Shown here in pieces: positions 55,425 to 64,000 of a DNA stretch of 64,000 bases; position 1 is the first letter of the stretch; every line of letters starts with the position of its first letter. Origin of the DNA: an uncultured Nitrospiraceae bacterium. Lineage in GTDB: Bacteria; Nitrospirota; Thermodesulfovibrionia; Thermodesulfovibrionales; SM23-35. The position numbers and the translations under genes are program-made. A model generated the notes under the pieces. That model searched no databases, had not been told where the DNA came from, and worked only from the letters and a program-made list of their open reading frames with translations. The stretch is taken from contig CAKZPA010000044.1 in the NCBI GenBank assembly GCA_937138415.1, positions 62,001 to 126,000 of the forward strand, read 5' to 3'.

Positions 55425-56060
55425 ATGAAAGTCAGCGAATTATTCGCGAGTATCCAGGGAGAATCTCGCTTTGCGGGGATGCCGTGCACCTTCGTCCGTT
55501 TGAGCGGCTGCAATTTGAGATGCACGTACTGCGACACGACGTATGCGTATAGCGGAGGCTTTGAGTGTTCGGAAGACGAGATCGTCCACAGGGTCGAGCA
55601 GGCGGGGCTCGGGCTCGTCGCGATTACGGGTGGAGAACCTTTGCTCCAGGGCGACGTCTACCGTTTGATCCGGCGCCTGCTCGATGACGGACGGACGGTT
55701 TTGGTCGAGACGAACGGATCCCGCAGTATAACGGAAGTCGACCGGCGCGCGGTCATTGTGCTCGATGTGAAGACGCCCGGCAGCGGGATGAGCGGGGAGA
55801 TGAATTTTTCGAATCTGGAGCAGGTGCGCGACCGCGACGAGGTGAAATTCGTCGTCACCGACCGGCGCGACTACGACTGGGCGAAGGAAATTATCGAGGA
55901 GTTTCGCCTCGCGGGGAAATGCCACATTCTCGTTTCGCCGGCATTCGGTATTGTGCGTCCGGAGGATCTCGCGCGTTGGATGATCGCGGACCGGCTCTCC
56001 GCGCGACTCAACGTGCAGCTTCACAAATATGTCTTCGGCGCGGAAAAGAAGGGTGTCTGA
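55425..56060 (+). CDS. queE: 7-carboxy-7-deazaguanine synthase (radical SAM)
   Basis: Ring contraction of 6-carboxytetrahydropterin in queuosine synthesis. 211 aa from ATG 55425; the frame extends upstream as a shadow of the dikinase gene. SIQGESRFAGMPCTFVRLSGCNLRCTYCDTTYAYSGG (seen in parts) carries the CxxxCxxC cluster motif (CNLRCTYC), GGEPLLQ is the SAM motif, VETNGSRSI and VLDVKTPGSGMSG are typical. A TATAAT sequence at 55398-55403 may be the -10. QueC, QueD and QueF are not in the window. Confidence 0.95.
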   Translation: MKVSELFASIQGESRFAGMPCTFVRLSGCNLRCTYCDTTYAYSGGFECSEDEIVHRVEQAGLGLVAITGGEPLLQGDVYRLIRRLLDDGRTVLVETNGSRSITEVDRRAVIVLDVKTPGSGMSGEMNFSNLEQVRDRDEVKFVVTDRRDYDWAKEIIEEFRLAGKCHILVSPAFGIVRPEDLARWMIADRLSARLNVQLHKYVFGAEKKGV

Positions 56061-56090
56061 GGATATGCGGCTCGCGGAGGGAGCGGTTTC

Positions 56091-58220
56091 ATGAGAGAGA
56101 AATTTCCGTATCTCCCGGAACGGATTTCCGGCCTCGCCGATATCGCGTACAATCTCTGGTGGAGCTGGCATCCGTCGGCCCGCATGCTCTTCAAGCGTCT
56201 CGATCGAATCGCCTGGAAGGAGAGCAGGCACAATCCCGTGCGCATGCTGATGGATCTCCCGCCTGATGTTTTGAAGTCCGCGGCGGAGAACCGTGACTAC
56301 CTCGACCACTATGAACAGGTCATGGCCCGTTTTCACGAAGATATGGAGACGAGGGTGTGCTGGTTTGCCGCGAATATTCGGGAGGCGGCCTGTCAGCCCA
56401 TCGCCTACTTTTCGGCGGAGTACGGCCTCCACCACTCGCTTCCGTTCTACGCCGGGGGGCTTGGGTTTCTCGCCGGCGACTTCGTGAAGGAGTGTAGCGA
56501 CCTCGGCGTGCCGATGGTCGCGGTCGGGTTTGCGTATCCCGGGGGCTATCTCCGCCAGAAGATTCGTATGGACGGGTGGCAGGAAGACGTCCATGAAGTC
56601 CTCGACGGGACCGCCGCACCCATCGAAAGAGTCGTCGATGGATCGGGAGAACCCCTCATCGTCCAGGTCCCGTTCGTTGAACCGCCTATCCATGTGGCTG
56701 TCTGGAAGGTGGCCGTCGGAAAGATCCCCTTATATCTGATGGATACGGACATCGAGCGAAATGAGCCATGGAACCGTGGGATCAGCGCCCGTCTGTACAT
56801 CGGCGACATGGAAGAGCGTCTCAGACAGGAGATGGTGCTGGGGTTCGGGGGCATCGCGATGCTCGATGCGCTGCGCATCGGGCATTCGATCATTCACCTC
56901 AACGAGGGGCATTCTGCGTTCGCGATTCTCGAACGGATCAGGAGGAGGGTCGAATCGGGCGACTCCCTCGATCGCGCGATCGAGCGGGTTCGCGCGACGA
57001 CCGTCTTCACCACTCACACTCCCGTGCCCGCGGGCCACGATGTCTTCCCTTTCCACCTCATGGATAAGTATTTCGGGCACTGTTACCGGAGACTGGGGCT
57101 CACGCGCGAGCAGTTCTTGGAGATGGGCTCCGATCCGGCGGCTCCCGCCGCCGGCTTCAACATGACCGTACTGTCTCTCCGCCTCTCTTCTTTCAGTAAC
57201 GGCGTGAGCAGAAGACACGGTGAAGTGACGCGCAGGATGTGGGCGCATCTCTGGCCGGGATCGAACGACGACGCCGTTCCCATCGCCGCGATTACCAACG
57301 GAATACACGTGCCGTCGTGGGTCGAGCCGAAAATGGAGATGCTCTTCAATAAGTATCTCGGTCCGGGGTGGCTCGAAGGGCATGACGATCCGTCCACGTG
57401 GGATTCGGTCGACGCGATCCCGGATCAGGAACTATGGAAGATCCACCTTTGGCTGAAGATCAAACTGCTCAACTTTATACGGGAGCAGGCGCGCAGACGG
57501 TGGATGGAAAACAGGGCGAGCCCCGCCACTATCATCTCGAACGGCGTTCTCCTCGATCCGACCACTCTCACCATCGGTTTCGCGAGGAGGTTCACGGCCT
57601 ACAAAAGGCCCGATCTGATTTTCTCGAAGCCGGACAGGCTGAAGAGGATCCTCAATAATCGGTGGCGCCCGGTACAGATAATCTTCGCCGGCAAGGCTCA
57701 TCCCGCCGATGACGAAGGGAAACGGATTCTCCAGCGCATTTTTACGCTCGCCCACGATACGGACATGGGAGGCAGAATCGCGTTTGTCGAAAACTACGAC
57801 GAGCAGCTCGCACAGTACATGGTGCACGGGGTCGATCTCTGGTTGAACAACCCGAGGGCACCGCTGGAGGCGTGCGGGACGAGCGGCATGAAAGCGGCGC
57901 TGAACGGGGTTCCCCACCTCAGTATTCTCGACGGGTGGTGGATCGAAGGACATAGGGGGACGAACGGATGGGCGTTCCCGGCCGACGGCGATGAGCGGGA
58001 CGCGGCAGCCATATACGATCTTATCGAAAAGGAGATCGTCCCCCTGTACTACCGGCTGGACGAAGCGGGCGTGCCCGCCGGTTGGGTGAAAGTGATGAAG
58101 GAGGCGATCAAGCACGCGGGGGCGCACTTCAGCGCGCGGCGCATGGTGAAAGAGTACGCCCTGACGTTCTACCAGCATGCGATACGATCGGCGGGAGAGG
58201 AACGGCTCGGTGTCAGGTAG
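56091..58220 (+). CDS. glgP: Alpha-glucan phosphorylase (glycogen/maltodextrin type)
   Basis: Phosphorolysis of alpha-1,4-glucan to glucose-1-phosphate. 709 aa, the short bacterial/archaeal form with the DUF3417 N-terminus PYLPERISGLADIAYNLWWSWHPSARMLF (in parts). AYFSAEYGLHHSLPFYAGGLGFLAGDF, LNEGHSAFAILERI, TTHTPVPAGHDVFP, GFARRFTAYKRPDLI and the PLP-lysine motif EACGTSGMKAALNGV are present. The first gene in the glucan set that ends with the GH57 branching enzyme at 63.2 kb. Confidence 0.95.
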   Translation: MREKFPYLPERISGLADIAYNLWWSWHPSARMLFKRLDRIAWKESRHNPVRMLMDLPPDVLKSAAENRDYLDHYEQVMARFHEDMETRVCWFAANIREAACQPIAYFSAEYGLHHSLPFYAGGLGFLAGDFVKECSDLGVPMVAVGFAYPGGYLRQKIRMDGWQEDVHEVLDGTAAPIERVVDGSGEPLIVQVPFVEPPIHVAVWKVAVGKIPLYLMDTDIERNEPWNRGISARLYIGDMEERLRQEMVLGFGGIAMLDALRIGHSIIHLNEGHSAFAILERIRRRVESGDSLDRAIERVRATTVFTTHTPVPAGHDVFPFHLMDKYFGHCYRRLGLTREQFLEMGSDPAAPAAGFNMTVLSLRLSSFSNGVSRRHGEVTRRMWAHLWPGSNDDAVPIAAITNGIHVPSWVEPKMEMLFNKYLGPGWLEGHDDPSTWDSVDAIPDQELWKIHLWLKIKLLNFIREQARRRWMENRASPATIISNGVLLDPTTLTIGFARRFTAYKRPDLIFSKPDRLKRILNNRWRPVQIIFAGKAHPADDEGKRILQRIFTLAHDTDMGGRIAFVENYDEQLAQYMVHGVDLWLNNPRAPLEACGTSGMKAALNGVPHLSILDGWWIEGHRGTNGWAFPADGDERDAAAIYDLIEKEIVPLYYRLDEAGVPAGWVKVMKEAIKHAGAHFSARRMVKEYALTFYQHAIRSAGEERLGVR

Positions 58221-58276
58221 CGCGGGCAGCGAGGGAGACATCGTGACCTTTTTTGCCGGCGAAAGGGTAAGATAAT

Positions 58277-58294
58277 CGTCGGCCGTGACCGACG
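58277..58294. other. Perfect 6-bp hairpin between glgP and ilvC
   Basis: CGTCGG (58277-58282) and CCGACG (58289-58294) pair around CCGTGA, followed by TTTCGG. It may be a weak terminator for glgP or a leader structure of ilvC. No leader peptide or known riboswitch is seen. Confidence 0.35.
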
Positions 58295-58381
58295 TTTCGG
58301 AGAATTGCGCATAGGTTGGATTGCAGTTGGAAAACGGTGTCGGAACGGATACCGAACGGTTAATCGAAGGAGGTCGGTACG

Positions 58382-59398
58382 ATGAATATTTACTATGACA
58401 GGGATGCGAATCTGCAGGATCTCGCGGGGAAGAGGATCGCGGTCATGGGGTACGGGAGTCAGGGGCACGCGCACGCCAACAACCTTCGGGACAGTGGCGC
58501 TGACGTGATCATCGGCGTCAAGAAAGGCGGTCCCGGATGGATGAAGGCGGAAGCGGCGGGCTTCCCCGTCTTCGTTCCGTCGGAGGCTGCAGAGCAGGCG
58601 CACGTTATCATGATGCTCGTGCCGGACGAGTACATGGCCGATATCTACAAGGCCGAGATCGCGCCGCGCGTCAGATCCGGCGCTTACCTCGGTTTTGCGC
58701 ACGGCTTCAACATCCACTTCGGGCAGATCATCCCGTCCGCTGAGATCAACGTGTTCATGGTGGCGCCGAAGGGACCCGGACACCTCGTGCGTTCGGAGTA
58801 TTCGAAGGGGAGCGGGGTGCCCTGTTTGATCGCCGTTCATCAGGATCCTTCAGCCGACACGAAGAAGGTTGCGCTCGCGTATGCGTCGGCGATCGGGGGC
58901 GGGAGAGCGGGCATCATCGAGACGAGTTTCAGGGAGGAGACCGAGACGGATCTCTTCGGTGAACAGGTTGTCCTCTGCGGTGGGCTGACGGCGCTCATCA
59001 CGACGGCGTTCGACACGCTCGTCGAGGCGGGGTATTCGCCCGAGATGGCGTACTTCGAATGTCTCCACGAGGTGAAGCTGATCGTCGATCTCATTTACGA
59101 GGGCGGCATTTCGACGATGCGCTACTCGATCAGCAACACCGCCCAGTACGGCGATCTCACAAGGGGCCCGAGAATCATCACGGGCGAGACCAAGAATGAG
59201 ATGAAGAAGATACTGGACGAGATCCAATCGGGGGCGTTCGCGAGGGAGTGGATCCTGGAGTGCAGGGCGAATAAACCGGTGTTCAACGCCCTGACGAAAA
59301 GGGGCGAGCAGCATCCGATCGAGGAGGTTGGAGCGAAACTCAGGGCGATGATGCCGTGGCTCTCGAAAGGGAAACTCGTGGACAAATCGAAGGCATGA
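58382..59398 (+). CDS. ilvC: Ketol-acid reductoisomerase
   Basis: NADPH-dependent isomeroreduction in valine and isoleucine synthesis. 338 aa, class [22 protein letters not shown] is the nucleotide site, then [57 protein letters not shown] with the Mg ligands, and [26 protein letters not shown] lies 8 nt before the ATG. Followed by psd with a 4-nt overlap. Confidence 0.97.
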   Translation: MNIYYDRDANLQDLAGKRIAVMGYGSQGHAHANNLRDSGADVIIGVKKGGPGWMKAEAAGFPVFVPSEAAEQAHVIMMLVPDEYMADIYKAEIAPRVRSGAYLGFAHGFNIHFGQIIPSAEINVFMVAPKGPGHLVRSEYSKGSGVPCLIAVHQDPSADTKKVALAYASAIGGGRAGIIETSFREETETDLFGEQVVLCGGLTALITTAFDTLVEAGYSPEMAYFECLHEVKLIVDLIYEGGISTMRYSISNTAQYGDLTRGPRIITGETKNEMKKILDEIQSGAFAREWILECRANKPVFNALTKRGEQHPIEEVGAKLRAMMPWLSKGKLVDKSKA

Positions 59399-60081
59399 AA
59401 GTTGCCCCCGAAGGGTATCCCTTCATCGTAGGGTCCCTTCTCGTTGCCGTTGTCGCTTTCTTCTTTTCCGTATGGCTGACGGGAAAGCATCACGGTCCCC
59501 TCACGACGTGGGCCGGGCTGGGCGTTTTCGGCATCTCGTGCGCCGTGGGCATCTTCATGGTGTTCTTCTTTCGGGATCCGGAGAGGGTTTCACCCGTGGG
59601 CGAGGGGCTCTATGTCGCGCCCGCCGACGGCAAGGTGATACGGACGAGAGACGTCTACGAAGACGAGTTCCTCGCTTCCGAAGCCCGGGAAATCAGTATC
59701 TTCATGTCGCCGCTCGACGTGCACGTGAACCGCTCCCCCTGTGACGGGAGGGTCGTCGCCGTGCGGCATCGTCCCGGTGTGTTCTTCGCGGCGTATCGTG
59801 AAGACGCGTCAGAGAGGAACGAGAACATCGTCCTCGTGATCGAGCAGGCGAAGGGAAAGGTGCTCGTTCGCCAGGTCGCCGGCTTCCTCGCGAGAAGGGC
59901 GGTGTGCAGGGTGGGGGAAGGGGATCTGTTGCGAAGGGGGCAGCGGTACGGGATGATAAAGTTCGGGTCGAGGCTCGATGTCCTCGTTCCGAGGAGCGCG
60001 CGCGTGACGGTAAACGTCGGGGACAGGACGAGGGCGGGAGAAACGGTCATCGCCGTCGACGACGAGAGCGGACAGCGGTGA
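59395..60081 (+). CDS. psd: Phosphatidylserine decarboxylase proenzyme (short type)
   Basis: 228 aa from ATG 59395, overlapping the ilvC stop. Two N-terminal TM helices ([40 protein letters not shown]), then [36 protein letters not shown], and the self-cleavage site [12 protein letters not shown], where Gly-Ser is processed to give the pyruvoyl group. It makes phosphatidylethanolamine. The usual neighbour pssA does not follow; a 17-codon open frame (60078-60131) overlaps its stop but has no PssA features. Confidence 0.94.
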   Translation: MKVAPEGYPFIVGSLLVAVVAFFFSVWLTGKHHGPLTTWAGLGVFGISCAVGIFMVFFFRDPERVSPVGEGLYVAPADGKVIRTRDVYEDEFLASEAREISIFMSPLDVHVNRSPCDGRVVAVRHRPGVFFAAYREDASERNENIVLVIEQAKGKVLVRQVAGFLARRAVCRVGEGDLLRRGQRYGMIKFGSRLDVLVPRSARVTVNVGDRTRAGETVIAVDDESGQR

Positions 60082-60152
60082 AGGAAGCCGCGGGCGCGAT
60101 CATCGTGCCGTTCAGGACCGAAAAGAGATAGCAATCACAAGGAGGGAGCAAC

Positions 60153-60821
60153 ATGGCGGACGTTCCAAAGGGTGCGATCCTTCAGAGGGATAAAGAGACG
60201 TATGCGATCGTGCCGAGAATCCCGATGGGGATTCTCACCCCGGAAATTCTCGAGAAACTCGCGGATATCGCGCGGAGGTACCGCGTCCGCATCATAAAGA
60301 TTACCTCCGGCCAGCGTATCGCGCTCGTCGGATTCAAAGCCGAGGATATCGAAAAAGTCTGGAAGGAACTCGACATCGAAGTGGGTCCTGCAGAAGGTCC
60401 CTGCGTCCACTACGTGCAGGCGTGCCCCGGTACCGAGACCTGCAAATTCGGGCAGGGGGATTCGCTCGGGCTCGCCGCGAAGATCGAGGAGATGTTCGTC
60501 GGCAGGGAGGATACGGTTCCCGCGAAGACGAAGTTCGGCATATCGGGGTGCACGTTGAACTGCGCGGAGAGTTACCTCAGGGACTTCGGAGCGTTCGCGA
60601 CACCGAAAGGGTGGACGGTCGTCGTCGGGGGCAATTCCGGTGGAAGACCTCGCATCGGCAATCCCATCGCGGAGAAATTGACCGACGAAGAGGCGCTCCT
60701 CCTCCTGAAGAAGTGTCTCGAATACTACGCGCGGCACGCGCGGCAAAAGGAGCGCATGCCGAGGTTCATCGAACGGATCGGCATAGAAGAGTTCAGGAAG
60801 GGCGTACTTTCGGAAGAGTAA
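60153..60821 (+). CDS. Small sirohaem nitrite/sulfite reductase (assimilatory type)
   Basis: 222 aa. One ferredoxin-like half-domain (IMPVRIP-type start: YAIVPRIPMGILTPEIL, TSGQRIALVGF), then the cluster-binding cysteines CVHYVQACPGTETCKFGQG and GISGCTLNCAESYLRDFG, which would hold the 4Fe-4S centre coupled to sirohaem. Length matches the small low-spin assimilatory-type sulfite reductases of Desulfovibrio-like anaerobes, about half the size of CysI/NirA. AAGGAGGGAG precedes the ATG. No reductase partner is adjacent. Confidence 0.85.
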   Translation: MADVPKGAILQRDKETYAIVPRIPMGILTPEILEKLADIARRYRVRIIKITSGQRIALVGFKAEDIEKVWKELDIEVGPAEGPCVHYVQACPGTETCKFGQGDSLGLAAKIEEMFVGREDTVPAKTKFGISGCTLNCAESYLRDFGAFATPKGWTVVVGGNSGGRPRIGNPIAEKLTDEEALLLLKKCLEYYARHARQKERMPRFIERIGIEEFRKGVLSEE

Positions 60822-60887
60822 CGTCGCCCTCTTCATACGCAATGCGCAGGCCATCGCGGTGGCGCGCCCGGATTCATCGTATGTTCA

Positions 60888-60952
60888 ATGAGAGGACATA
60901 GTATTCTCGCTTATTCTCCGCCCCCCCGGTGGAGATCGGAAGGTCTGCGGCG
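60888..60952. repeat. Dispersed intergenic repeat, copy 2
   Basis: TGAGAGGACATAG, ATTCTCGCTTAT, TGGAGATCGG and CTGCGG parallel the copy at 27212-27275. It lies in the 262-nt gap before lptF. A GAGCGGCCGGAAGG stretch 145 nt further on (61034) also recurs in the other region, there upstream of the repeat. Confidence 0.5.
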
Positions 60953-61083
60953 CGATCGCGCCTCGTTCCAATCGACTACACGGTGTTTGACTATCGACAC
61001 AATAAACCCGCTCGAGCACGATGGCCTCTCACGAGCGGCCGGAAGGCATGAATGGAAAGGGTTGAATCACTGAATCCCGTCCC

Positions 61084-62151
61084 ATGAAGATACTCCACAG
61101 ATCAATACTCAGGGAACTCGTCCTCGCCTTCTTCATTAGCCTCGCCTCTCTCAATTTTATTCTCATGACGGAGAAACTCCTGCGGTTGAGCAGGATTTTG
61201 TCCAGTGTCGGCGCGTCGGTGTTCGACATGGCGAGACTCATTCTCTACGTCCAGCCGCCATTGTTGCTGCTCACCGTGCCCATGGCGTTCCTGCTCGCGA
61301 CGCTGGTCGTCTACGGGAAGCTGAACATGGACAACGAACTCATCATCATGCGCATGAGCGGCATGCCGTTCAGCGGGACTGTCGTCCCCGTCGTCGTGCT
61401 CGGGATAGCGTGCTTCTTCCTGAGTCTCTTCGTCAGTTTCTACGCGGGTCCGAAGAGTGCCACCGCCGTGAGGGAGGAGACCGCGGATATCGTCAAGAGG
61501 CGGACGCCGGTCGCGATCGAGGAGGGAACGTTTTCCACCGTCTTTCGCGATGTCGTCATCTTCGTAAAGGAGAAGCCGACTGAGCACACGGTGAGGAATC
61601 TTTTTCTCTACGACAGCAGGAACAAGGCGGAACCGAGGGTCCTGATCGCGAGAGAGGGTACCGTCCAGGTGCACGACGGCTTCACGATCAGCCTTCTCCT
61701 GAGGGATGGCTCTCTCAACACGGTGCGCGGCGGGAGGAGCACGGACGTTTTTTTTGACCGGTACCACATGAGCCTCAAACTGGAACCCGGGCACGGGACG
61801 AGAAAGAATTCGGAAATGACGCTGACCGAGCTGCTGCAGGAGGCGCGAAAAGCGGGAAAGTGCACGCCGGCGGCGCTCTGTCTCGAACTCTACCGCAGGT
61901 TTTCACTGCCGGTCATGTCACTGATCCTCATTTTTTTGGGCCCTCCGCTCGCTGTGCGCGCCGGAAGGACAGGGACGCTCGGCGGGCTGACGGTCGGCCT
62001 CATCGTCTTCACTGCTTACTACATGGTGCTCATCTACGGTGAGAATCTTGCTCGGGCGGGGAGCGTTCCTTCGGTCGTGGGAGGGTGGGGAGCGACGGTG
62101 ATCGTGGTCATCGCGGCTCTCCTCCTCTTCAGAAGGGAAAGCCTCAGGTGA
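61084..62151 (+). CDS. lptF: LPS export ABC permease LptF
   Basis: 355 aa. Three N-terminal TM helices, a periplasmic beta-jellyroll domain (about 115-265), three C-terminal TMs: the YjgP/YjgQ layout. KILHRSILRELVLAFFISLASLNFILM and LYVQPPLLLLTVPMAFLLATLVVYGKL (each seen in parts) match LptF, as does MRMSGMPFSG, the coupling-helix region. Works with LptG and the ATPase LptB (not in the window) to extract LPS. First gene of a pair with lptG. Confidence 0.92.
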   Translation: MKILHRSILRELVLAFFISLASLNFILMTEKLLRLSRILSSVGASVFDMARLILYVQPPLLLLTVPMAFLLATLVVYGKLNMDNELIIMRMSGMPFSGTVVPVVVLGIACFFLSLFVSFYAGPKSATAVREETADIVKRRTPVAIEEGTFSTVFRDVVIFVKEKPTEHTVRNLFLYDSRNKAEPRVLIAREGTVQVHDGFTISLLLRDGSLNTVRGGRSTDVFFDRYHMSLKLEPGHGTRKNSEMTLTELLQEARKAGKCTPAALCLELYRRFSLPVMSLILIFLGPPLAVRAGRTGTLGGLTVGLIVFTAYYMVLIYGENLARAGSVPSVVGGWGATVIVVIAALLLFRRESLR

Positions 62152-63227
62152 ACATTCTCCAGGCATTGTATGTGAGGGAGTACCTCGCACTGCTCGTCAT
62201 CATCTGTCCGGGGCTGGGCTTGATTTTCAGCCTTCTCGATCTCATCGACAAGATCGATAACTTTGTCCCGGGCGGACTGACGATCGGGAGCATCGGTTAC
62301 TACGTGTCTCTCGTCATGCCGAAATATCTCCTCTATCTCCTCCCGATGTCTCTCCTCCTCTCGAGCCTCTTCGTGTTCGGGCTCGCGTCGCGAAACAGGG
62401 AACTCATCGCCGTGCAGGCGTCGGGCGGTAGACTCAAGAGACTCTTTTCTCCATTTCTCTTCATGGGCATCGGGGCCAGCGTCCTCGCCTTTGTCCTCGG
62501 CGAGTTCGTTCTGCCTGCCCACACGGAACGCCTCATCGATTTCCGGAGGACCTATATGGGGAAGACGGAAAAAGTCACCGTTGTGGATGGCGTGGTCTGG
62601 TTGCGGGGTTCAGACGGTTCTCTGGTGCGGATAGCGCTCTACCTGCCCGATGCGCGGAGCGCGAGGGGACTGAGCATTTTCTATCCGGGCGGAAATGCCC
62701 TCGTCAGACGCATCGAAGCGGAAGAAGCGCAGTGGCTGGATCCCGCCGGGGGACAGGGAACGTGGAGGCTCGCACGGGTGAGGGCATACGATGTCATGGA
62801 GGGAACCGTTCAGGAGATGCCGACGATGGATTACCCGCACATCGCCGCCCCGTCGGTTTTCGAGCGCGGGATCAGGAAACCGGAAGAGATGGGGATCGTC
62901 GAACTCTCGCGGTATCGCGCGACATTGAGCGCTGCCGGCATAAAGGACCCGAAGCTCTCTGTCGACACGCACGTCAAACTATCCTACCCCATCATGAACC
63001 TCATCATGATGCTCCTCGGTCTATCCCTCGCCCCCGTGAGGAGAGGCGGGGGAGGCCTTTTTATCGCCGGCGTCGGCATATTTTTCAGTTTTCTCTATTG
63101 GCTCCTCTACACGTTCACGCTCTCGATGGGGTATGCGCGTGTCGTTCACCCCGTGGTCGCGGCGTGGGCGGTGCCGGTTCTCTTCGGATGCCTCGCCGCC
63201 TACCTCTTCACGAGGATACCGGAGTGA
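62148..63227 (+). CDS. lptG: LPS export ABC permease LptG
   Basis: 359 aa from GTG 62148, which overlaps the lptF stop (GTGA); AAGGGAAA lies upstream. Same layout as LptF: TM helices, periplasmic domain, TM helices. ALYVREYLALLVIICPGLG, YLLPMSLLLSSLFVFGLASRNRELIAVQASG (in parts) and LSYPIMNLIMMLLGLSLAP are typical. Partner of LptF. The frame continues upstream to 62085 but only as an lptF shadow. Confidence 0.92.
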   Translation: MNILQALYVREYLALLVIICPGLGLIFSLLDLIDKIDNFVPGGLTIGSIGYYVSLVMPKYLLYLLPMSLLLSSLFVFGLASRNRELIAVQASGGRLKRLFSPFLFMGIGASVLAFVLGEFVLPAHTERLIDFRRTYMGKTEKVTVVDGVVWLRGSDGSLVRIALYLPDARSARGLSIFYPGGNALVRRIEAEEAQWLDPAGGQGTWRLARVRAYDVMEGTVQEMPTMDYPHIAAPSVFERGIRKPEEMGIVELSRYRATLSAAGIKDPKLSVDTHVKLSYPIMNLIMMLLGLSLAPVRRGGGGLFIAGVGIFFSFLYWLLYTFTLSMGYARVVHPVVAAWAVPVLFGCLAAYLFTRIPE

Positions 63228-63230
63228 CGC

Positions 63231-64000
63231 GTGGGTAGGCCCGACGGTTATCTCTGCGTCGTCCTCCACGCCCATCTGCCGTTCGTGAAACACCCGGAGC
63301 ACCCTTTTTTCCTCGAGGAGAACTGGCTCTACGAGGCGATGACGGAGTGTTACCTCCCGCTCCTCGATGTTTTTTCGCGGCTCGTGAACGATGGGATCGA
63401 TTTTAAGATCGTCCTTTCTCTGAGCCCCTCCCTCGTCGAGATGCTCATCGATCCGCTCCTCATGGACCGGTACGTGACGCATCTCCTGAGGCTTCAGGCG
63501 CTTGCCGAAGCGGAGAAGAGACGGCACAGGCGGGATATCCGCATCGAGCCGATCGTGCGGATGTACGAGGAGCGGTTAAATCGGGTTCGCGAACTCTTCG
63601 AGGATGTGTACGGAAAAAACCTGATGCCGGTGTTCCGCCAACTGCAGGATCAGGGGAACATCCTCATCGTACCGTCGGCAGCCACGCACGCCTACCTTCC
63701 GCTCCTCGCGACGTATCCGGCCGCTGTGCGCGCTCAGCTTTCGATCGGGGCGGAGCAGTACCGGCGGCATTTCGGGAGCGTTCCGCAGGGGCTGTGGCTG
63801 CCGGAGTGCGGGTTTGCGCCGGGAATCGACGGGCAGCTTCGCAACCTGGGCCTCCGTTTCTTTTTCCTCGAGTCCCACGGTGTGGTGCGAGGCGATCCGA
63901 CGCCGCGGTACGGGACTTTTTTGCCGGTCGTCTGCCGGTCAGGGGCGATCGCGTTCGGCAGGGACACCGACGCCTCGAGGCAGGTGTGGTCGGCGCATGG
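63231..64000 (+). CDS. GH57 1,4-alpha-glucan branching enzyme (5' part)
   Basis: About 256 codons from GTG 63231, cut by the window end. GYLCVVLHAHLPFVKHPEHP is GH57 motif 1 of the branching-enzyme subfamily (DUF1957-associated), FKIVLSLSPSLVEML follows, and PQGLWLPECGFAPGID is motif 3 with the nucleophile Glu. It would introduce alpha-1,6 branches into glycogen. It starts 3 nt after lptG, so it shares that transcript. Subfamily assignment is good; the C-terminal half cannot be checked. Confidence 0.88.
   Translation, partial: MGRPDGYLCVVLHAHLPFVKHPEHPFFLEENWLYEAMTECYLPLLDVFSRLVNDGIDFKIVLSLSPSLVEMLIDPLLMDRYVTHLLRLQALAEAEKRRHRRDIRIEPIVRMYEERLNRVRELFEDVYGKNLMPVFRQLQDQGNILIVPSAATHAYLPLLATYPAAVRAQLSIGAEQYRRHFGSVPQGLWLPECGFAPGIDGQLRNLGLRFFFLESHGVVRGDPTPRYGTFLPVVCRSGAIAFGRDTDASRQVWSAH

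Noticed and set aside
58221-58381. Leader peptide or attenuator for ilvC
   Set aside because: No short ORF with a run of Val, Leu or Ile codons is present before the ATG; only a 6-bp hairpin.
60078-60131. 17-codon GTG ORF overlapping the psd stop, considered as a pssA remnant
   Set aside because: Its sequence shows no PssA motif and is too short to support anything.

Overview
The window is 64 kb of GC-rich, densely coded bacterial chromosome with no rRNA, tRNA, CRISPR array, phage or intact insertion sequence that I can see. LptF/LptG, a TolC-family efflux set, an RlpA protein and a peptidoglycan-transglycosylase-like protein mark a diderm. A triheme c7-type cytochrome and a small assimilatory-type sulfite reductase suggest anaerobic or sulfur-linked metabolism. 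These traits, two GH57 proteins and a T. maritima-type glucan phosphorylase fit a Nitrospirota (Thermodesulfovibrio-like) or deltaproteobacterial organism. I lean to Nitrospirota, but this is inference from gene content, not phylogeny.

Layout. 0-5.6 kb (minus): nadE, a secreted small protein, rsmI, a response regulator and valS (truncated by the window edge), probably one operon from an extended -10 promoter at 5.6 kb. 5.7-9.9 kb (plus): membrane-anchored metallopeptidase, YvlD-like membrane protein, argS, ilvE. 9.9-15.2 kb: c7 cytochrome (minus), then galU-lon-thiL and a two-TM miniprotein (plus). 15.5-17.7 kb (minus): a 16-repeat HEAT protein and RlpA. 17.8-24 kb: cfa (plus), then gcvH-lpdA and ftsB-like-GH57-dtd (minus). 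24-26.8 kb (plus): DUF177-rpmF-plsX-fabH behind a consensus promoter. 26.8-27.6 kb: an 800-bp gene-free stretch with a 180-bp element bounded by a perfect 17-bp inverted repeat. 27.6-32 kb (minus): an unusual cluster of small membrane protein, zinc dehydrogenase, GHKL (Hsp90/MutL-fold) ATPase, second zinc dehydrogenase and cupin. 32-38 kb: NifU-like miniprotein, rarA-mutS2, nicotinate phosphoribosyltransferase, EamA transporter. 38-44 kb (minus): MacAB-TolC-like efflux operon with two permeases. 44-49.6 kb: accessory region with GH18 chitinase, processive GT2 synthase, transglycosylase-like protein, secreted beta-rich protein, LuxR-type regulator and PilZ protein. 49.8-56 kb: divergent 425-aa GAPDH, a 1388-aa dikinase-like protein without a PEP barrel, queE. 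56-64 kb (plus): glucan phosphorylase, ilvC, psd, small sulfite reductase, lptF-lptG and the start of a GH57 branching enzyme.

Themes. Envelope and lipid synthesis (plsX, fabH, psd, cfa, lptFG, rlpA, ftsB-like), alpha-glucan metabolism (galU, two GH57 proteins, glgP, possibly the dikinase), NAD synthesis (nadE, nicotinate phosphoribosyltransferase) and branched-chain amino acids (ilvE, ilvC).

The most promising undescribed material is the exopolysaccharide-like locus at 44-50 kb. A 53-nt ungapped motif (40/53 identical) lies upstream of both the synthase operon and the PilZ gene and flanks a LuxR-type regulator, suggesting a small regulon. Next come the GHKL-ATPase/two-dehydrogenase cluster and the dikinase-like fusion protein.
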